In this document: piece after piece, positions 18,490 to 28,334 of the stretch | Layout of the letters: every line of letters starts with the position of its first letter | How positions within the stretch are numbered: position 1 is the first letter of the stretch | Assembly: GCF_000948985.2 (NCBI RefSeq) | Contig: NZ_CP059733.1 | Location: forward strand, 4,774,001 to 4,838,000 | Reading direction: 5' to 3' | Source: Thalassomonas viridans | Lineage (GTDB): Bacteria > Pseudomonadota > Gammaproteobacteria > Enterobacterales > Alteromonadaceae | DNA length: 64,000 nt | Translations under genes and position numbers: made by a program | Notes under the pieces: generated by a model | What the model saw: the letters and a program-made list of their open reading frames with translations, nothing else | Databases searched by the model: none | What the model was told of the DNA's origin: nothing

Positions 18490-19025
18490 TATTCCCCTGA
18501 CAAATCAGCTAAAAACTCGAAAAAACGGTCCTGACCCGGTCCACCATATACAACAGAATTTCTCATCAGAATATTCGAATAATCTTTTTCTAAAAATTCT
18601 AAAGCTTCAGACGATCGGTTCACTAATTCGATATTAACCTTTGGGTACCAATTACCTCTTCTTATTACTTCCAGGTGGCCAACATAACTTATTTGACCTT
18701 CGCTTACTTCAAATTGCCAATTCTGCTCATCGTTCAAAACAAGTTGCCACAAATTATCCAGCATTAAACGATCTAGGGTGTAGATCCCTGCCTCTAGATC
18801 GATCAATAAATAATTAGTTCCTTCCTTTATGTCTTTTGAAGTTAATTGAATATCTTGTGGTCCTGTAATATATATAGTTTTCAGGTTTTGGTTGGTTTGA
18901 ATACCAAAGAGTACATAGCCCTTACCTTGTTCAAGAACGAAGTTTTCATTATTCTTTAAGGAGGTGACCCGGGTTGCGCAACTACAGAGTAATACTGTAG
19001 CGATAAGTAACAATAATAACCGCAT
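18489..19025 (-). CDS. Lipoprotein of unknown function
   Basis: A 178-residue protein with a lipoprotein signal: basic start MRLLLLL, hydrophobic core and lipobox LCSC at residues 13-16, so it should be an envelope lipoprotein. The mature part is mostly beta-strand-like with no recognised family; it resembles DUF2846-type small lipoproteins in layout, which is only a guess. It is co-transcribed with, and translationally coupled to, the S9-Sel1 gene. The two probably work together at the cell envelope. Confidence 0.7.
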   Translation of the reverse strand: MRLLLLLIATVLLCSCATRVTSLKNNENFVLEQGKGYVLFGIQTNQNLKTIYITGPQDIQLTSKDIKEGTNYLLIDLEAGIYTLDRLMLDNLWQLVLNDEQNWQFEVSEGQISYVGHLEVIRRGNWYPKVNIELVNRSSEALEFLEKDYSNILMRNSVVYGGPGQDRFFEFLADLSGE

Positions 19026-19276
19026 TGTTTGCCCTAATTACTTTAAGTCTGTTTTTTTCCCTTGCAGGAGATACATCTGAAAAGCTAAAAGCATAATTTG
19101 CCTGCTAACTTTCAGGCGAAGCATCTTACACTTTTTATCGGTATATTAGTAACAAATAGTCAATATAAATTTTCACTTATATTAACCTTCAGCGACTTTC
19201 CCCAGTATAAAGAAATCACATTTTTTCACAGTGACATCTGCTCATTAACCCTCGCTAATAGTTGATATACTAACCA

Positions 19277-20185
19277 TCAGATATACAGTTGTTGCACCCG
19301 GTCGCGGATAAAGTCCACCGCCACCTTCACTTTCGGCACTATAATTTCCTGCTTCTGATAGAGCAGATACACGGCAAAATTTTTATTGGTGGTCACGGAC
19401 AACGTTGGCTTAATAAAAAGCTGCCGCAACTGCCCGGTGGCGATATAAGGCGCCACTACCCAGCGGGGCAGCATCAAAATGCCGCGCCCCTGCAGCGCTT
19501 TTTCCAGCAGCCAGACGCCCTTGTTCGACAATAACACCGCCGGTGCCGAGACATTTTGCCACTGGCCGTCGATTTGCGCCAGCCAGGGAGTCGGTCCCCT
19601 CGGGGTGTTAAAATAAAGTCCTTTATGGTTTAACAGCTCAGCGGCGGTTTTCGGCTCTCCCCATTGCTGTAAATAACCGGGAGAAGCCACCGGAATAAAC
19701 TGGTTTTCCATCAGCTTTATCGCCACCACCCGTTCGTTGGGGGCGATACCGCCACGAATGGCAATATCCGCCTCATCGTGCCCTAAAGTGGACAATTCAT
19801 CGCTGAGATTGACATCCAAAGTGATTTTAGGATACAGCTCGCTGAACTCATCCAGCAAAGGCAATAAAATACGCTCGCCAAACCCCACCATAGCGCTGAT
19901 CCGCAGCTGTCCCATAGGTGTTGCCTGATAGCTACGTACGGCTTCATCACTTTGTTCCAGCTGATGCAGAATATCCTGAATGCTGTTGAAATAAATCCGG
20001 CCGATTTCCGTGAGTTTAACCTGGCGGGTAGAGCGGATAAGCAGACTCGCTCCCAGGCTGGCTTCCAGATCCGCCACCCTTCTTGATAAGGATGAAGCCG
20101 GCACGCCAAAACTCTTTGCCGCCTGGGTAAAACTGCCGCTTTCCACCACCTTTGAAAAGTACCTTAACGCCCTGAGCTGATCCAC
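19277..20185 (-). CDS. LysR-family transcriptional regulator
   Basis: A 302-residue protein with N-terminal winged HTH (RYFSKVVESGSFTQAAKSFGVPASSLSRRVADLEASLG) and a C-terminal LysR substrate-binding domain. It belongs to the group resembling DhcR/YafC-type regulators. It is divergent from the oxidoreductase gene at 20391, with a 205-base shared upstream region, and is therefore its likely regulator. A decayed copy of its 3' end lies at 15147-15422. Confidence 0.9.
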   Translation of the reverse strand: MDQLRALRYFSKVVESGSFTQAAKSFGVPASSLSRRVADLEASLGASLLIRSTRQVKLTEIGRIYFNSIQDILHQLEQSDEAVRSYQATPMGQLRISAMVGFGERILLPLLDEFSELYPKITLDVNLSDELSTLGHDEADIAIRGGIAPNERVVAIKLMENQFIPVASPGYLQQWGEPKTAAELLNHKGLYFNTPRGPTPWLAQIDGQWQNVSAPAVLLSNKGVWLLEKALQGRGILMLPRWVVAPYIATGQLRQLFIKPTLSVTTNKNFAVYLLYQKQEIIVPKVKVAVDFIRDRVQQLYI

Positions 20186-20390
20186 GGTTTTGTTTTTCCC
20201 TTATTACTTGCCTGTTAACGGTATTCGCTCACTGAAACGGCATCATGAATTATTATTGCTTTTTTAGCAATTAAGCTTAGCTATTCAGGCTATATATCTT
20301 AACAATAAACTGGTCAATAATAACCTTCACCAGACAGTAAACCGATGTAATATTTTATTTTCATTAACTTTTATTTTTCCGGAGCCCCAA

Positions 20391-21389
20391 ATGCCCGACT
20401 ATAGCGAAATCAGGTTAGCCAAACACTTTACCGGCGGTTCGGTCACGGCAGATTTATTTGAAGTGACCAGCCGGGAAATTCCCCAGCCGGATGACGGCCA
20501 AATCTTACTCAAACAAACCCATATGTCCTTAGATCCCGCCATGTTCGGCTGGATGACGCCGGATACCGAAAGCTATATCCCGCCGGTTGCCTTAGGCAGC
20601 GTTATGCGCTCCTCGGGGATCGCCGAAGTTGTCGCCAGCAAGCATCCGGGTTTTAACGTCGGCGACCAGGTGATGGGGTTAACCGGCTGGAGCGAATACC
20701 TGTTAAGCACAGGCGAAGGTTTAAACAAGGTGCCTGCGGGAGTGGATGCCGAAACCGCCTTATCCGTCTTTGCCCTGCCCGGCCTGACCGCCACCCAGGG
20801 GTTATTTAATGTCGGCAGGCCCAAAGCCGGGGAAACCTTAGTGGTCAGCGGCGCGGCGGGCTCTGTCGGCTCTCTGGTGGGCCAGCTGGCCAAAGCGGAA
20901 GGTTTAAGGGTGATAGGGGTTGCCGGCACAGATGAAAAATGCGCCTGGATAGTCGATGAACTCGGTTTTGACGGCGCCATTAATTACAAGTCGGAAGATC
21001 TTGCCGGGCAGCTGGCGGCATTGACGCCAGAAGGCATAGATATTTATTTTGAAAATACCGGCGGCGCTATCCAAAACCCGGTCTTTGAACGCATGAATGC
21101 CCATGGCCGTGTCGTGGTATGCGGCATGATCGCCGACTATGCCACAGCTGAACCTGCCCCCGGCCCCAACTGGATCCCGGTGATCAAAAAACGCTTAACC
21201 ATACAAGGGTTTACCATGCCGGATCACTACCACCAGATACCGGAACTGCTAGCCAAACTCACCCCTTATGTGATGGCGGGGAAAATCAAATACCGCAGCC
21301 ATGTCCTTAACGGCCTGGACTCGGCCATCAGCGGCCTGAATCTGTTTATTACCGGTGAAAACAAAGGAAAATTACTGGTTGAACTCTAA
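20391..21389 (+). CDS. Zinc-independent NADPH-dependent oxidoreductase (MDR; CurA/LTB4DH-like)
   Basis: A 332-residue medium-chain dehydrogenase/reductase. The glycine-rich nucleotide-binding region is LVVSGAAGSVGSLVGQLAK; the absence of catalytic-zinc cysteines and the YFENTGG motif place it in the leukotriene-B4 dehydrogenase/CurA/YncB group, which reduces alpha,beta-unsaturated ketones or aldehydes with NADPH. A GGAG lies before the ATG. It is divergent from a LysR gene, which probably controls it, and ends at a good intrinsic terminator. The natural substrate is unknown. Confidence 0.88.
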   Translation: MPDYSEIRLAKHFTGGSVTADLFEVTSREIPQPDDGQILLKQTHMSLDPAMFGWMTPDTESYIPPVALGSVMRSSGIAEVVASKHPGFNVGDQVMGLTGWSEYLLSTGEGLNKVPAGVDAETALSVFALPGLTATQGLFNVGRPKAGETLVVSGAAGSVGSLVGQLAKAEGLRVIGVAGTDEKCAWIVDELGFDGAINYKSEDLAGQLAALTPEGIDIYFENTGGAIQNPVFERMNAHGRVVVCGMIADYATAEPAPGPNWIPVIKKRLTIQGFTMPDHYHQIPELLAKLTPYVMAGKIKYRSHVLNGLDSAISGLNLFITGENKGKLLVEL

Positions 21390-21410
21390 AGTTTCAGCCT
21401 GGAGTTAATG

Positions 21411-21441
21411 GCGGCCACAAAAAATATCTATGGCCGCTTTT
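21411..21441 (+). terminator. Intrinsic terminator of the oxidoreductase gene
   Basis: GCGGCCA (21411-21417) pairs with TGGCCGC (21431-21437), followed by TTTT. It lies 21 bases after the oxidoreductase stop, between convergent genes. Confidence 0.8.
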
Positions 21442-21451
21442 CTACGGGTAA

Positions 21452-21955
21452 TCAGGGCGTGAGGCCATGGCGGACAAAACTCTTGTTGCCGCACACCATA
21501 CAGTCAGCCACTTCACTGAAATGGGAGATGGTCAGCTTTTCATGGCAATGCTGGCATTCGAGTACGCCGAAACCGATAAAGTCACCGCTGTGGTAGACCC
21601 CCTGATGTTCAAGGTCGTCGCATAGCTCAGTCCACTCCACCTGGGACCTGTCGGTCATCTTGGCCAGGGTATCCCAGAATTCTTCATTGAGCAGCCCCAA
21701 ATAAACGGAATGCTGTGCCTCTGACTGGTTCTGCCGGTAAAACTCCCGCAAGTCATACCTGAAATTATCGATAAACTGGCGCACCCTTTCTTCCGGCAGG
21801 CTCTCCGCCGCCGCCAGCACCCCTTTCGCCGTTTCCACCACTTCCACTATCTTAGTGATCTCATGCGCCTGGATATCGGCGAACCACTTAGACAGATTGT
21901 CATAAACCCGCTCAAAACCACTTTTATTTTCAGCCATCATTTTTTCAGCCATCAT
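21452..21955 (-). CDS. ybeL: YbeL-like zinc-ribbon protein (DUF1451)
   Basis: A 167-residue protein of the DUF1451/YbeL family. An N-terminal alpha-helical region is followed by a C-terminal zinc ribbon with CQHC and CMVC pairs. AAGGAG precedes the ATG at 21955; a second ATG follows directly. YbeL genes commonly lie close to leuS in gammaproteobacteria, as here. The molecular function is not known. Confidence 0.85.
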   Translation of the reverse strand: MMAEKMMAENKSGFERVYDNLSKWFADIQAHEITKIVEVVETAKGVLAAAESLPEERVRQFIDNFRYDLREFYRQNQSEAQHSVYLGLLNEEFWDTLAKMTDRSQVEWTELCDDLEHQGVYHSGDFIGFGVLECQHCHEKLTISHFSEVADCMVCGNKSFVRHGLTP

Positions 21956-21985
21956 AGTGCTCCTTTTGATCCCCAGGTTTACACC

Positions 21986-22146
21986 AGGGTCTGTTGCTCT
22001 TTGGCGTGGATTATCTTTTTGGCTGTTTTTACCTCTATCGGCGTTAGAAAAATGTCATGTAGAACAACTACACGTCCATTTTTCTGCCTTGATACAGGCA
22101 AAAACCGCTCATAAATCTTAATCCCCTCCAAAGATCAACAGACCCT
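21986..22146. repeat. MITE/REP-like long imperfect hairpin element
   Basis: The 161-base segment begins AGGGTCTGTTGCTCTTTGG (21986) and ends with the inverse of AGGGTCTGTTGATCTTTGG (to 22146). The terminal inverted repeats match over 27 bases with three differences. The two halves continue to match imperfectly inward to an inner stem (AGAAAAATG…CTACA arms near 22047-22093), so the whole can fold into one hairpin. No coding sequence is inside. It fits a non-autonomous transposable or REP-type repeat in the 483-base gap between ybeL and leuS. No clear target duplication was found by eye. Nothing else recognisable lies in the gap. Confidence 0.75.
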
Positions 22147-22438
22147 AGATCAGTTTCTTATTTATTACTTTGATTATAGTCAAGCGGGCAAGCCCCGGGC
22201 ATCTTACATAAGTAACTTAAGCAAAAGACATTTATAGCGGCAAGATTCAAATGTGTTTGCCTTTACCAGAAGCAAACACAAAAGAGACACGGCGCCTAGA
22301 TTAAACTTGTTGTTAACCCCATGGATAAGGTATTCTATGCCGATATTTTTTATCGGTCGCTGCCGGGCAAGTGATCCCCGAGCCGGAATCACTTTGTGCT
22401 TTACCAGCCCCAACATTCAAGCGTTTGAGAACATCTTA

Positions 22439-25018
22439 ATGGAATCCACTTACAATCCTAAGTCAATCGAAGCCCAGGTACAGCAGTACTGGACTGACAA
22501 TAAAACCTTCCAGGCCGTTGAAAAGCCTGGCAAAGAAAAATTTTACTGCCTTGCCATGTTCCCTTACCCCAGCGGACGTCTGCATATGGGCCATGTGCGC
22601 AACTACAGCTTAGGTGATGTAATCGCCCGTTATCAGCGCATGCAAGGTAAAAACGTGATGCAGCCTATGGGTTGGGATGCCTTTGGCCTGCCGGCAGAAA
22701 ATGCCGCCATTAAAAACAACTCAGCCCCGGCGAAATGGACATACCAGAACATAGACTACATGCGCAACCAGCTGAAATCTTTAGGTTTTGGTTTCGACTG
22801 GAACCGTGAGCTGGCCACCTGCCAAAAAGATTACTACCGCTGGGAACAGTGGTTCTTCACCAAATTGTACGAAAAAGGCCTAGTGTATAAGAAAAACGCC
22901 ACGGTAAACTGGGATCCGGTTGATCAGACGGTACTGGCCAACGAGCAGGTTATCGACGGCCGCGGCTGGCGTTCAGGCGCTATTGTCGAGCGCAAAGAAA
23001 TTCCCCAGTGGTTTATCAAGATCACCGACTATGCCGAAGAGCTGTTGGCAGACCTTGACCAGCTGACCGACTGGCCTGAGCAGGTTAAAATCATGCAGCG
23101 CAACTGGATTGGCCGCTCTGAAGGGGTGGAAATGACCTTTAAGGTCGCCGGTTCCGACGACGAATTTGATATTTATACCACACGTCCCGACACCCTGATG
23201 GGGGTCACTTATGTGGCGCTGGCAGCCCAGCACCCGCTAGCCTTGGCCGCCGCCAAAGACAATGCAGAACTGGCCGCCTTTATCGACGAATGCAAAAACA
23301 GCAAAACCACGGAAGCCGATATGGCGACCATGGAGAAAAAAGGCGTGGACACCGGCTTAAAAGCCATTCACCCGATCACCGGCGAAGAGGTGCCGGTATG
23401 GGCCGCCAACTTCGTGTTGATGGATTACGGCTCAGGTGCGGTAATGTCGGTGCCCGGCCACGACCAGCGCGACTGGGAATTCGCCACCGCCTATGGTTTG
23501 CCCATCAGGCAAGTGATTACCACCGCGGAAGAAGAGTCCATTGAAAAAGCTGCCATCACCGAAAAAGGCGCCTTAATCAACTCAGGCGAATTCGACGGCC
23601 TGGACTTTGACGCCGCCTTTAAAGCCATCTCAGACAAACTGATCAGCGAAGGCAAAGGCAAGGTTACCGTCAACTACCGTTTAAGAGACTGGGGTGTTTC
23701 TCGCCAGCGTTACTGGGGTACGCCTATCCCTATGATCAACCTGGAAAATGGCGAGTCTGTACCTGTGCCGGAAGACCAGCTGCCGGTAGAGCTGCCTGAA
23801 GATGTGATCATGAACGGCGTGACTTCCCCCATTAAAGACGATCCCGCCTGGGCGAAAACTACCTACAACGGCCAGGACGCCCTGCGCGAAACCGATACCT
23901 TCGACACCTTTATGGAGTCTTCCTGGTACTACGCCCGTTTCTGCTCGCCGGATAACGAAACCGGTATGTTAGACCCGGAAAAAGCCAACTACTGGTTGCC
24001 GGTAGACCAGTATATCGGCGGTATCGAACACGCGATCCTGCACTTGTTGTATGCCCGCTTCTTCCATAAATTACTGCGCGATGTCGGTTTGGTCGAATCA
24101 GACGAGCCGTTCAAGAGCCTGTTATGTCAGGGCATGGTATTGGCGGATACCTACTACCGCGAAGCGGAAAACGGCGCCCAGGAGTGGATTTCCCCGTCTG
24201 ACGTTGCCGTTGAACGCAACGAAAAAGGCCAGGTCACGGCTGCGGTCAGCAAGCTTGACGGCCAACCGGTGATCTCTGCCGGTATGAGCAAGATGTCGAA
24301 ATCGAAAAACAACGGTATCGACCCGCACGAAGTAATCGATTTATACGGCGCCGACACCGTGCGCTTATTTATCATGTTTACCTCGCCGCCGGAGCAAACC
24401 CTGGAATGGTCCGACTCGGGCGTTGAAGGGGCGCACCGCTTCTTAAAACGTGTGTGGAAACTGGTATTCGATTTCAATGAGCAAGGCGCAGCCCCTTCCC
24501 TTGAAGGCTTAAGCCTAAGCAGCGCACAGAAAAAATTGCGTCGCGAGCTGCACAAAACCATAGGCAAGGTCAGTGACGATATCGGTCGCCGCAACACTTT
24601 CAACACCGCCATCGCCGCTATTATGGAGTTGATGAACCATCTGACCAAGGCCGATACGGAAACCGCTGAAGACCGCGCCGTGATGGGCGAAGCCATCCGC
24701 GCCGTAGTCCTGATGTTGACGCCTATCGTGCCGCACATGAGCCACCATTTATGGAACATTATCGGCGACGGCAATGCCGTGGAAGATGCCTTATGGCCGC
24801 AAGTGGATGAAGACGCCCTGGTGGAAGATGAGAAACTTATCATAGTCCAGGTCAACGGCAAGCTAAGAGCAAAAATCACGGTTTCTGCGGCACTGGCCCA
24901 GGACGAGGTGGAAAAAATTGCCTATGCCGACGACAATGTCAGCAAATTCATCGCAGACAAAACCATACGTAAAGTGATTTACGTACCGGGTAAACTGCTT
25001 AACATAGTCGCAAATTAA
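22439..25018 (+). CDS. leuS: Leucyl-tRNA synthetase
   Basis: Charges tRNA-Leu with leucine in the cytosol. The 859-residue protein matches the usual bacterial length (E. coli 860). Class I signature [12 protein letters not shown], the CP1 editing domain ([13 protein letters not shown], and [14 protein letters not shown] with the editing Asp), and KMSKSKNN are all present. The start ATG at 22439 gives [18 protein letters not shown], the normal N terminus; the frame is open further upstream but that extension is not conserved. It is the first gene of the leuS-lptE-holA-nadD run and overlaps lptE by TAATG. Confidence 0.98.
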   Translation: MESTYNPKSIEAQVQQYWTDNKTFQAVEKPGKEKFYCLAMFPYPSGRLHMGHVRNYSLGDVIARYQRMQGKNVMQPMGWDAFGLPAENAAIKNNSAPAKWTYQNIDYMRNQLKSLGFGFDWNRELATCQKDYYRWEQWFFTKLYEKGLVYKKNATVNWDPVDQTVLANEQVIDGRGWRSGAIVERKEIPQWFIKITDYAEELLADLDQLTDWPEQVKIMQRNWIGRSEGVEMTFKVAGSDDEFDIYTTRPDTLMGVTYVALAAQHPLALAAAKDNAELAAFIDECKNSKTTEADMATMEKKGVDTGLKAIHPITGEEVPVWAANFVLMDYGSGAVMSVPGHDQRDWEFATAYGLPIRQVITTAEEESIEKAAITEKGALINSGEFDGLDFDAAFKAISDKLISEGKGKVTVNYRLRDWGVSRQRYWGTPIPMINLENGESVPVPEDQLPVELPEDVIMNGVTSPIKDDPAWAKTTYNGQDALRETDTFDTFMESSWYYARFCSPDNETGMLDPEKANYWLPVDQYIGGIEHAILHLLYARFFHKLLRDVGLVESDEPFKSLLCQGMVLADTYYREAENGAQEWISPSDVAVERNEKGQVTAAVSKLDGQPVISAGMSKMSKSKNNGIDPHEVIDLYGADTVRLFIMFTSPPEQTLEWSDSGVEGAHRFLKRVWKLVFDFNEQGAAPSLEGLSLSSAQKKLRRELHKTIGKVSDDIGRRNTFNTAIAAIMELMNHLTKADTETAEDRAVMGEAIRAVVLMLTPIVPHMSHHLWNIIGDGNAVEDALWPQVDEDALVEDEKLIIVQVNGKLRAKITVSAALAQDEVEKIAYADDNVSKFIADKTIRKVIYVPGKLLNIVAN

Positions 25019-25536
25019 TGATTAGTTTATTAAAAAAGCATTTTATCAGCAGCAAAAGCGCAGTGGTCGGCCTGGTGCTGGTCACTTCCCTGCTGTCCGG
25101 CTGCGGTTTTAAACTCAGGGGCGAGTATCTGCTGGCCCCAGAGCTGAAAACCTTATACCTCAGCTCACAGGATATCCACGGCGAGCTGACCCGCACGGTA
25201 AAACAGCACCTGAAAGTAAACCAGGTGAATGTGCTGGAAAGCCCGCAGCAGGATAAACCTGAGTTGCGCATCCTCAAAGACGAGCTGAACCGGCGCACCC
25301 TGTCGGTTTTTGCCAACGGCCAGGTGGCTGAGTATGAACTCATCTACACGGTAAAATACCAGCTGGTTTTTGCCGGCCAGGCGCCGCGGGATTTCAGCTT
25401 TGATTTATACCGCGATTATCAGGACGATCCGGATCTGGCCCTGGCGAAAAGCCGGGAATTGTCCCTGATGTTAAAAGAAATGCGCCGCTCGGCGGCGGAC
25501 CGCATTTTACGCGATATGGCCACTATTACCCGCTAA
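25018..25536 (+). CDS. lptE: LPS-assembly lipoprotein LptE
   Basis: An outer-membrane lipoprotein that plugs LptD and assists insertion of lipopolysaccharide. The 172 residues include a signal with lipobox LLSGC followed by GFKLRGEY, the family hallmark. The position directly after leuS (TAATG overlap) is conserved in gammaproteobacteria. Confidence 0.95.
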   Translation: MISLLKKHFISSKSAVVGLVLVTSLLSGCGFKLRGEYLLAPELKTLYLSSQDIHGELTRTVKQHLKVNQVNVLESPQQDKPELRILKDELNRRTLSVFANGQVAEYELIYTVKYQLVFAGQAPRDFSFDLYRDYQDDPDLALAKSRELSLMLKEMRRSAADRILRDMATITR

Positions 25537-25571
25537 GGCGGCTGATACCGGCCATAAGTCAAAGATAACCT

Positions 25572-26615
25572 ATGCGCATTTATCACAACAAACTCCAGGC
25601 ACAGCTGAACCAGGCACTTAAGCCGGTTTGGCTGGTCTTTGGCGACGAGCCCTGGCAGAAAAACGACAGCCTGGCCCGAATAAAAGCCGCGGCCGAGCAG
25701 CAGGGTTATCTGGAAACCCTGCGTTTTAGCGTGGATGATAAATTTGACTGGCAAAGCCTGCAGCAGGAATACCAGGCGTTAAGCCTGTTTTCCAGCCTGC
25801 GTGTTTTTGAAATAGAGCTGGTGACCACAAAAATCGGCGACAGCGGCAGCAAAGCCGTTTCGGCGCTGCTGGAACAGCTTAATAACGATGTTATCCTGCT
25901 CTTTCACGGCCCGAAACTGGAAGCGGCCACCAGCAATAAGAAATGGTTTAAATCCCTTGAACAGCAAGGCATTTACCTGCCCTTATATGAGCCCGACGCC
26001 AAAGGCCTGTCAATCTGGATCCAGCAACAGGCCCGGACCTTAAACCTCAACCTGTCCCACGAAGTGCAAACATTGCTGATAGAACTGTTTGAAGGCAACT
26101 TGCCGGCCCTGTCGCAGGAACTGGAAAAGCTGGTGATTTTATTTGGCGGGCAAAACATTACCCTGGAAGCCGCCGAACCCTTACTGGTGAAACAGGCCAA
26201 GTTCAACCCTTTCCAGATCATAGATGCCCTGCTGACGGGCCAGTGCGACAAGTGTATTGCCATGTTGGATCAACAGCAGCAACAAGGCGTCGCCGCCGGT
26301 CAGATCATCTGGTTCTTCCATAAAGAAATCAGCCAGCTGCTGGCCATGACCGAAGCCCTGCAACAAGGCGAAACTATCAATGCCCTGTTTAAGCAGTACC
26401 GCATCTGGGATAAGCGCAAACCTTTGTACCAGCAGGCATTGAAAAACATCCCCCCGGCCAACCTCAAACTGGCCAGCGCCCGGGTAGCCCAGTTGGATCT
26501 GCTCAGCAAAACCAGCAGCGACTTTAACCCTTTTGTCCTGCTGGCGGATATTTGCGTCACCCTGTATCACGGCCAGATCATGAAAAACTTTAGCCTGGAT
26601 TATGAAAACCTCTGA
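25572..26615 (+). CDS. holA: DNA polymerase III delta subunit
   Basis: The clamp-loader subunit that opens the beta sliding clamp. The 347 residues match the family length; the N-terminal domain has VWLVFGDEPWQKNDSL and the beta-binding region SLRVFEIEL. A C-terminal collar domain follows. The gene sits between lptE and nadD as in most gammaproteobacteria and overlaps nadD by 14 bases. Confidence 0.95.
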   Translation: MRIYHNKLQAQLNQALKPVWLVFGDEPWQKNDSLARIKAAAEQQGYLETLRFSVDDKFDWQSLQQEYQALSLFSSLRVFEIELVTTKIGDSGSKAVSALLEQLNNDVILLFHGPKLEAATSNKKWFKSLEQQGIYLPLYEPDAKGLSIWIQQQARTLNLNLSHEVQTLLIELFEGNLPALSQELEKLVILFGGQNITLEAAEPLLVKQAKFNPFQIIDALLTGQCDKCIAMLDQQQQQGVAAGQIIWFFHKEISQLLAMTEALQQGETINALFKQYRIWDKRKPLYQQALKNIPPANLKLASARVAQLDLLSKTSSDFNPFVLLADICVTLYHGQIMKNFSLDYENL

Positions 26616-27288
26616 TAACCTCCCGGAAAAAACACAAAAAGCCGGGGCCAAAACAAGTGATATAGGTATCCTGGGGGGCACTTTCGATCCCATCCACCTG
26701 GGGCATATCAATCCCGCCAAAGAATTGCTGCGCTGGCTGGGGCTGAAGGAACTGGTCTTGATGCCCGCCGCCATTCCTCCCCATAAAGCCGGCACCTCGG
26801 CTTCTGCCCGGCAAAGGGCGGATATGGTCAAACTCGTTTGCGGCCAAGAAAAAGTTTTCCACTGCGATGAGCGGGAACTCAAACGCGCCGCCACCAGCTA
26901 TACCCTGGCGACCCTGCTGGAAATCAAAAAAGAGCACCCGCACCAGCGGATCTTTTTTATTATCGGCATGGATTCCCTGTTCACCTTTACCCGCTGGCAC
27001 AAATGGCAGGAAATCCTGACCTTATGCCACCTGGTGGTCAACACCCGTCCGGGTTACGAAACAGCGGATATGCCGGCGGATACCCGACAGCTGCTGGCCA
27101 GGCACCAGGTAACGGACGTCGGCGCGCTCAAGCAGAGCATGGCCGGCCATATTATCCTGGCTCCCGAAAGCCGCTGGGATATCTCTTCCACCGGGATCCG
27201 ACAGCAGCTGAAATCCGGCGAAGACTGCCGGCATTTGCTGCCCGCCCCTGTGTTGACTTATATCCGGCAGCATAATCTATACCGCTAG
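26602..27288 (+). CDS. nadD: Nicotinate-mononucleotide adenylyltransferase
   Basis: Converts nicotinate mononucleotide and ATP to deamido-NAD in NAD synthesis. The 228-residue protein carries GGTFDPIHLGHI (nucleotidyl-transferase HxGH region) and the C-terminal ISSTGIRQ motif. It overlaps holA, indicating coupled translation. Confidence 0.95.
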   Translation: MKTSDNLPEKTQKAGAKTSDIGILGGTFDPIHLGHINPAKELLRWLGLKELVLMPAAIPPHKAGTSASARQRADMVKLVCGQEKVFHCDERELKRAATSYTLATLLEIKKEHPHQRIFFIIGMDSLFTFTRWHKWQEILTLCHLVVNTRPGYETADMPADTRQLLARHQVTDVGALKQSMAGHIILAPESRWDISSTGIRQQLKSGEDCRHLLPAPVLTYIRQHNLYR

Positions 27289-27413
27289 AAATAATCTCGC
27301 TGTTGGCCGTATGTACGGTTAACGCCAAGGGCAATTAATGCTACTATTGCCCCATTACAGGTGCGCTTTGTGCGCCAAAACATGAAAAATTGAACCAAAT
27401 TAGGAATAAAACC

Positions 27414-27731
27414 TTGCACAGTAAAGAGTTAACTGCATTTGTTATTGAAAAAATTGAAGACATAAAAGGCAGAGATATCATCACCTTAGATCTTACTGAT
27501 AAAGCAAATTTTGCCGATTATATGGTGGTCTGCTCAGGCAGCTCCAACCGCCACGTAAAATCTATCGCCCAGAATGTCGCCATGGAATGCCGCGCCATAG
27601 ACAAGGCGCCGCTGGGAGTGGAAGGCAATGATGTCGGCGAATGGTCCCTGGTGGACCTTGGCGATGTCATTGTCCACGTAATGACAGATGAAGTGCGTGA
27701 CCGTTACCAGCTTGAGCAACTCTGGGCCTGA
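27414..27731 (+). CDS. rsfS: Ribosomal silencing factor RsfS
   Basis: Binds ribosomal protein L14 and blocks subunit joining when nutrients are low. With the start placed at TTG 27414 (preceded by AGGAA) the protein has 105 residues, equal to the E. coli length, and begins like its relatives (…KELTAFVIEKIEDIKGRDI). An upstream TTG at 27390 would add eight non-conserved residues. The family signature YMVVCSGSSNRHV and the W at the C terminus are present. rlmH follows after 12 bases. Confidence 0.93.
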   Translation: MHSKELTAFVIEKIEDIKGRDIITLDLTDKANFADYMVVCSGSSNRHVKSIAQNVAMECRAIDKAPLGVEGNDVGEWSLVDLGDVIVHVMTDEVRDRYQLEQLWA

Positions 27732-27743
27732 TACACTGTCACT

Positions 27744-28214
27744 ATGCGCTTAACTTTATATGCCGTCGGCAACAAGATGCCGGCCTGGGTTACTGCAGGT
27801 TTCGAAGAATACAGCCGGCGTTTTCCCCGGGATCTGTCCTTTCACCTGGTAGAGATCCCGCCGGGAAAACGCGGTAAAAATGCCGATATCGCCCGTATCC
27901 TGGAAAAAGAAGGTGAGCAGTTACTCGCCGCCATCCCCAAAGGCAGCCGTATCGTCACCCTGGAAGTGGAAGGCAAACCCTGGACCACCCCCCAGCTCGC
28001 CGGGCAACTGGAGCGCTGGCAGCTGGACGGCCGCGACGTGGCTTTGTTAGTGGGCGGCCCCGAGGGGCTGGCGCCCGCCTGTATCCAGGCATCGGAGCAA
28101 AAATGGTCCCTGTCCCCGCTCACCCTGCCCCATCCCATGGTCAGGATAGTGGTGGCGGAAAGTCTTTATCGCGCCTGGAGTGTCAATAACAACCACCCCT
28201 ACCATAGAGAATAA
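27744..28214 (+). CDS. rlmH: 23S rRNA (pseudouridine-1915 N3) methyltransferase
   Basis: A SPOUT-fold enzyme methylating pseudouridine 1915 in helix 69 of 23S rRNA. Its 156 residues match the family; the SAM-binding knot is seen as [11 protein letters not shown] and [21 protein letters not shown]. It is co-transcribed with rsfS. Confidence 0.96.
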   Translation: MRLTLYAVGNKMPAWVTAGFEEYSRRFPRDLSFHLVEIPPGKRGKNADIARILEKEGEQLLAAIPKGSRIVTLEVEGKPWTTPQLAGQLERWQLDGRDVALLVGGPEGLAPACIQASEQKWSLSPLTLPHPMVRIVVAESLYRAWSVNNNHPYHRE

Positions 28215-28334
28215 TGCCAAAAAACAATAAGCTGACATATGTCGCAACAATTTTATTTTCAAAGGGTCTAATAGCTGACACTGCATTTCGGCTATTATCA
28301 ACCTTCTCTGTTTTCACCGGGACTGACATCACCC

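Noticed and set aside
22253..22438. 62-residue N-terminal extension of leucyl-tRNA synthetase
   Set aside because: The frame is open, but the extension lacks family similarity and the ATG at 22439 gives the conserved N terminus.
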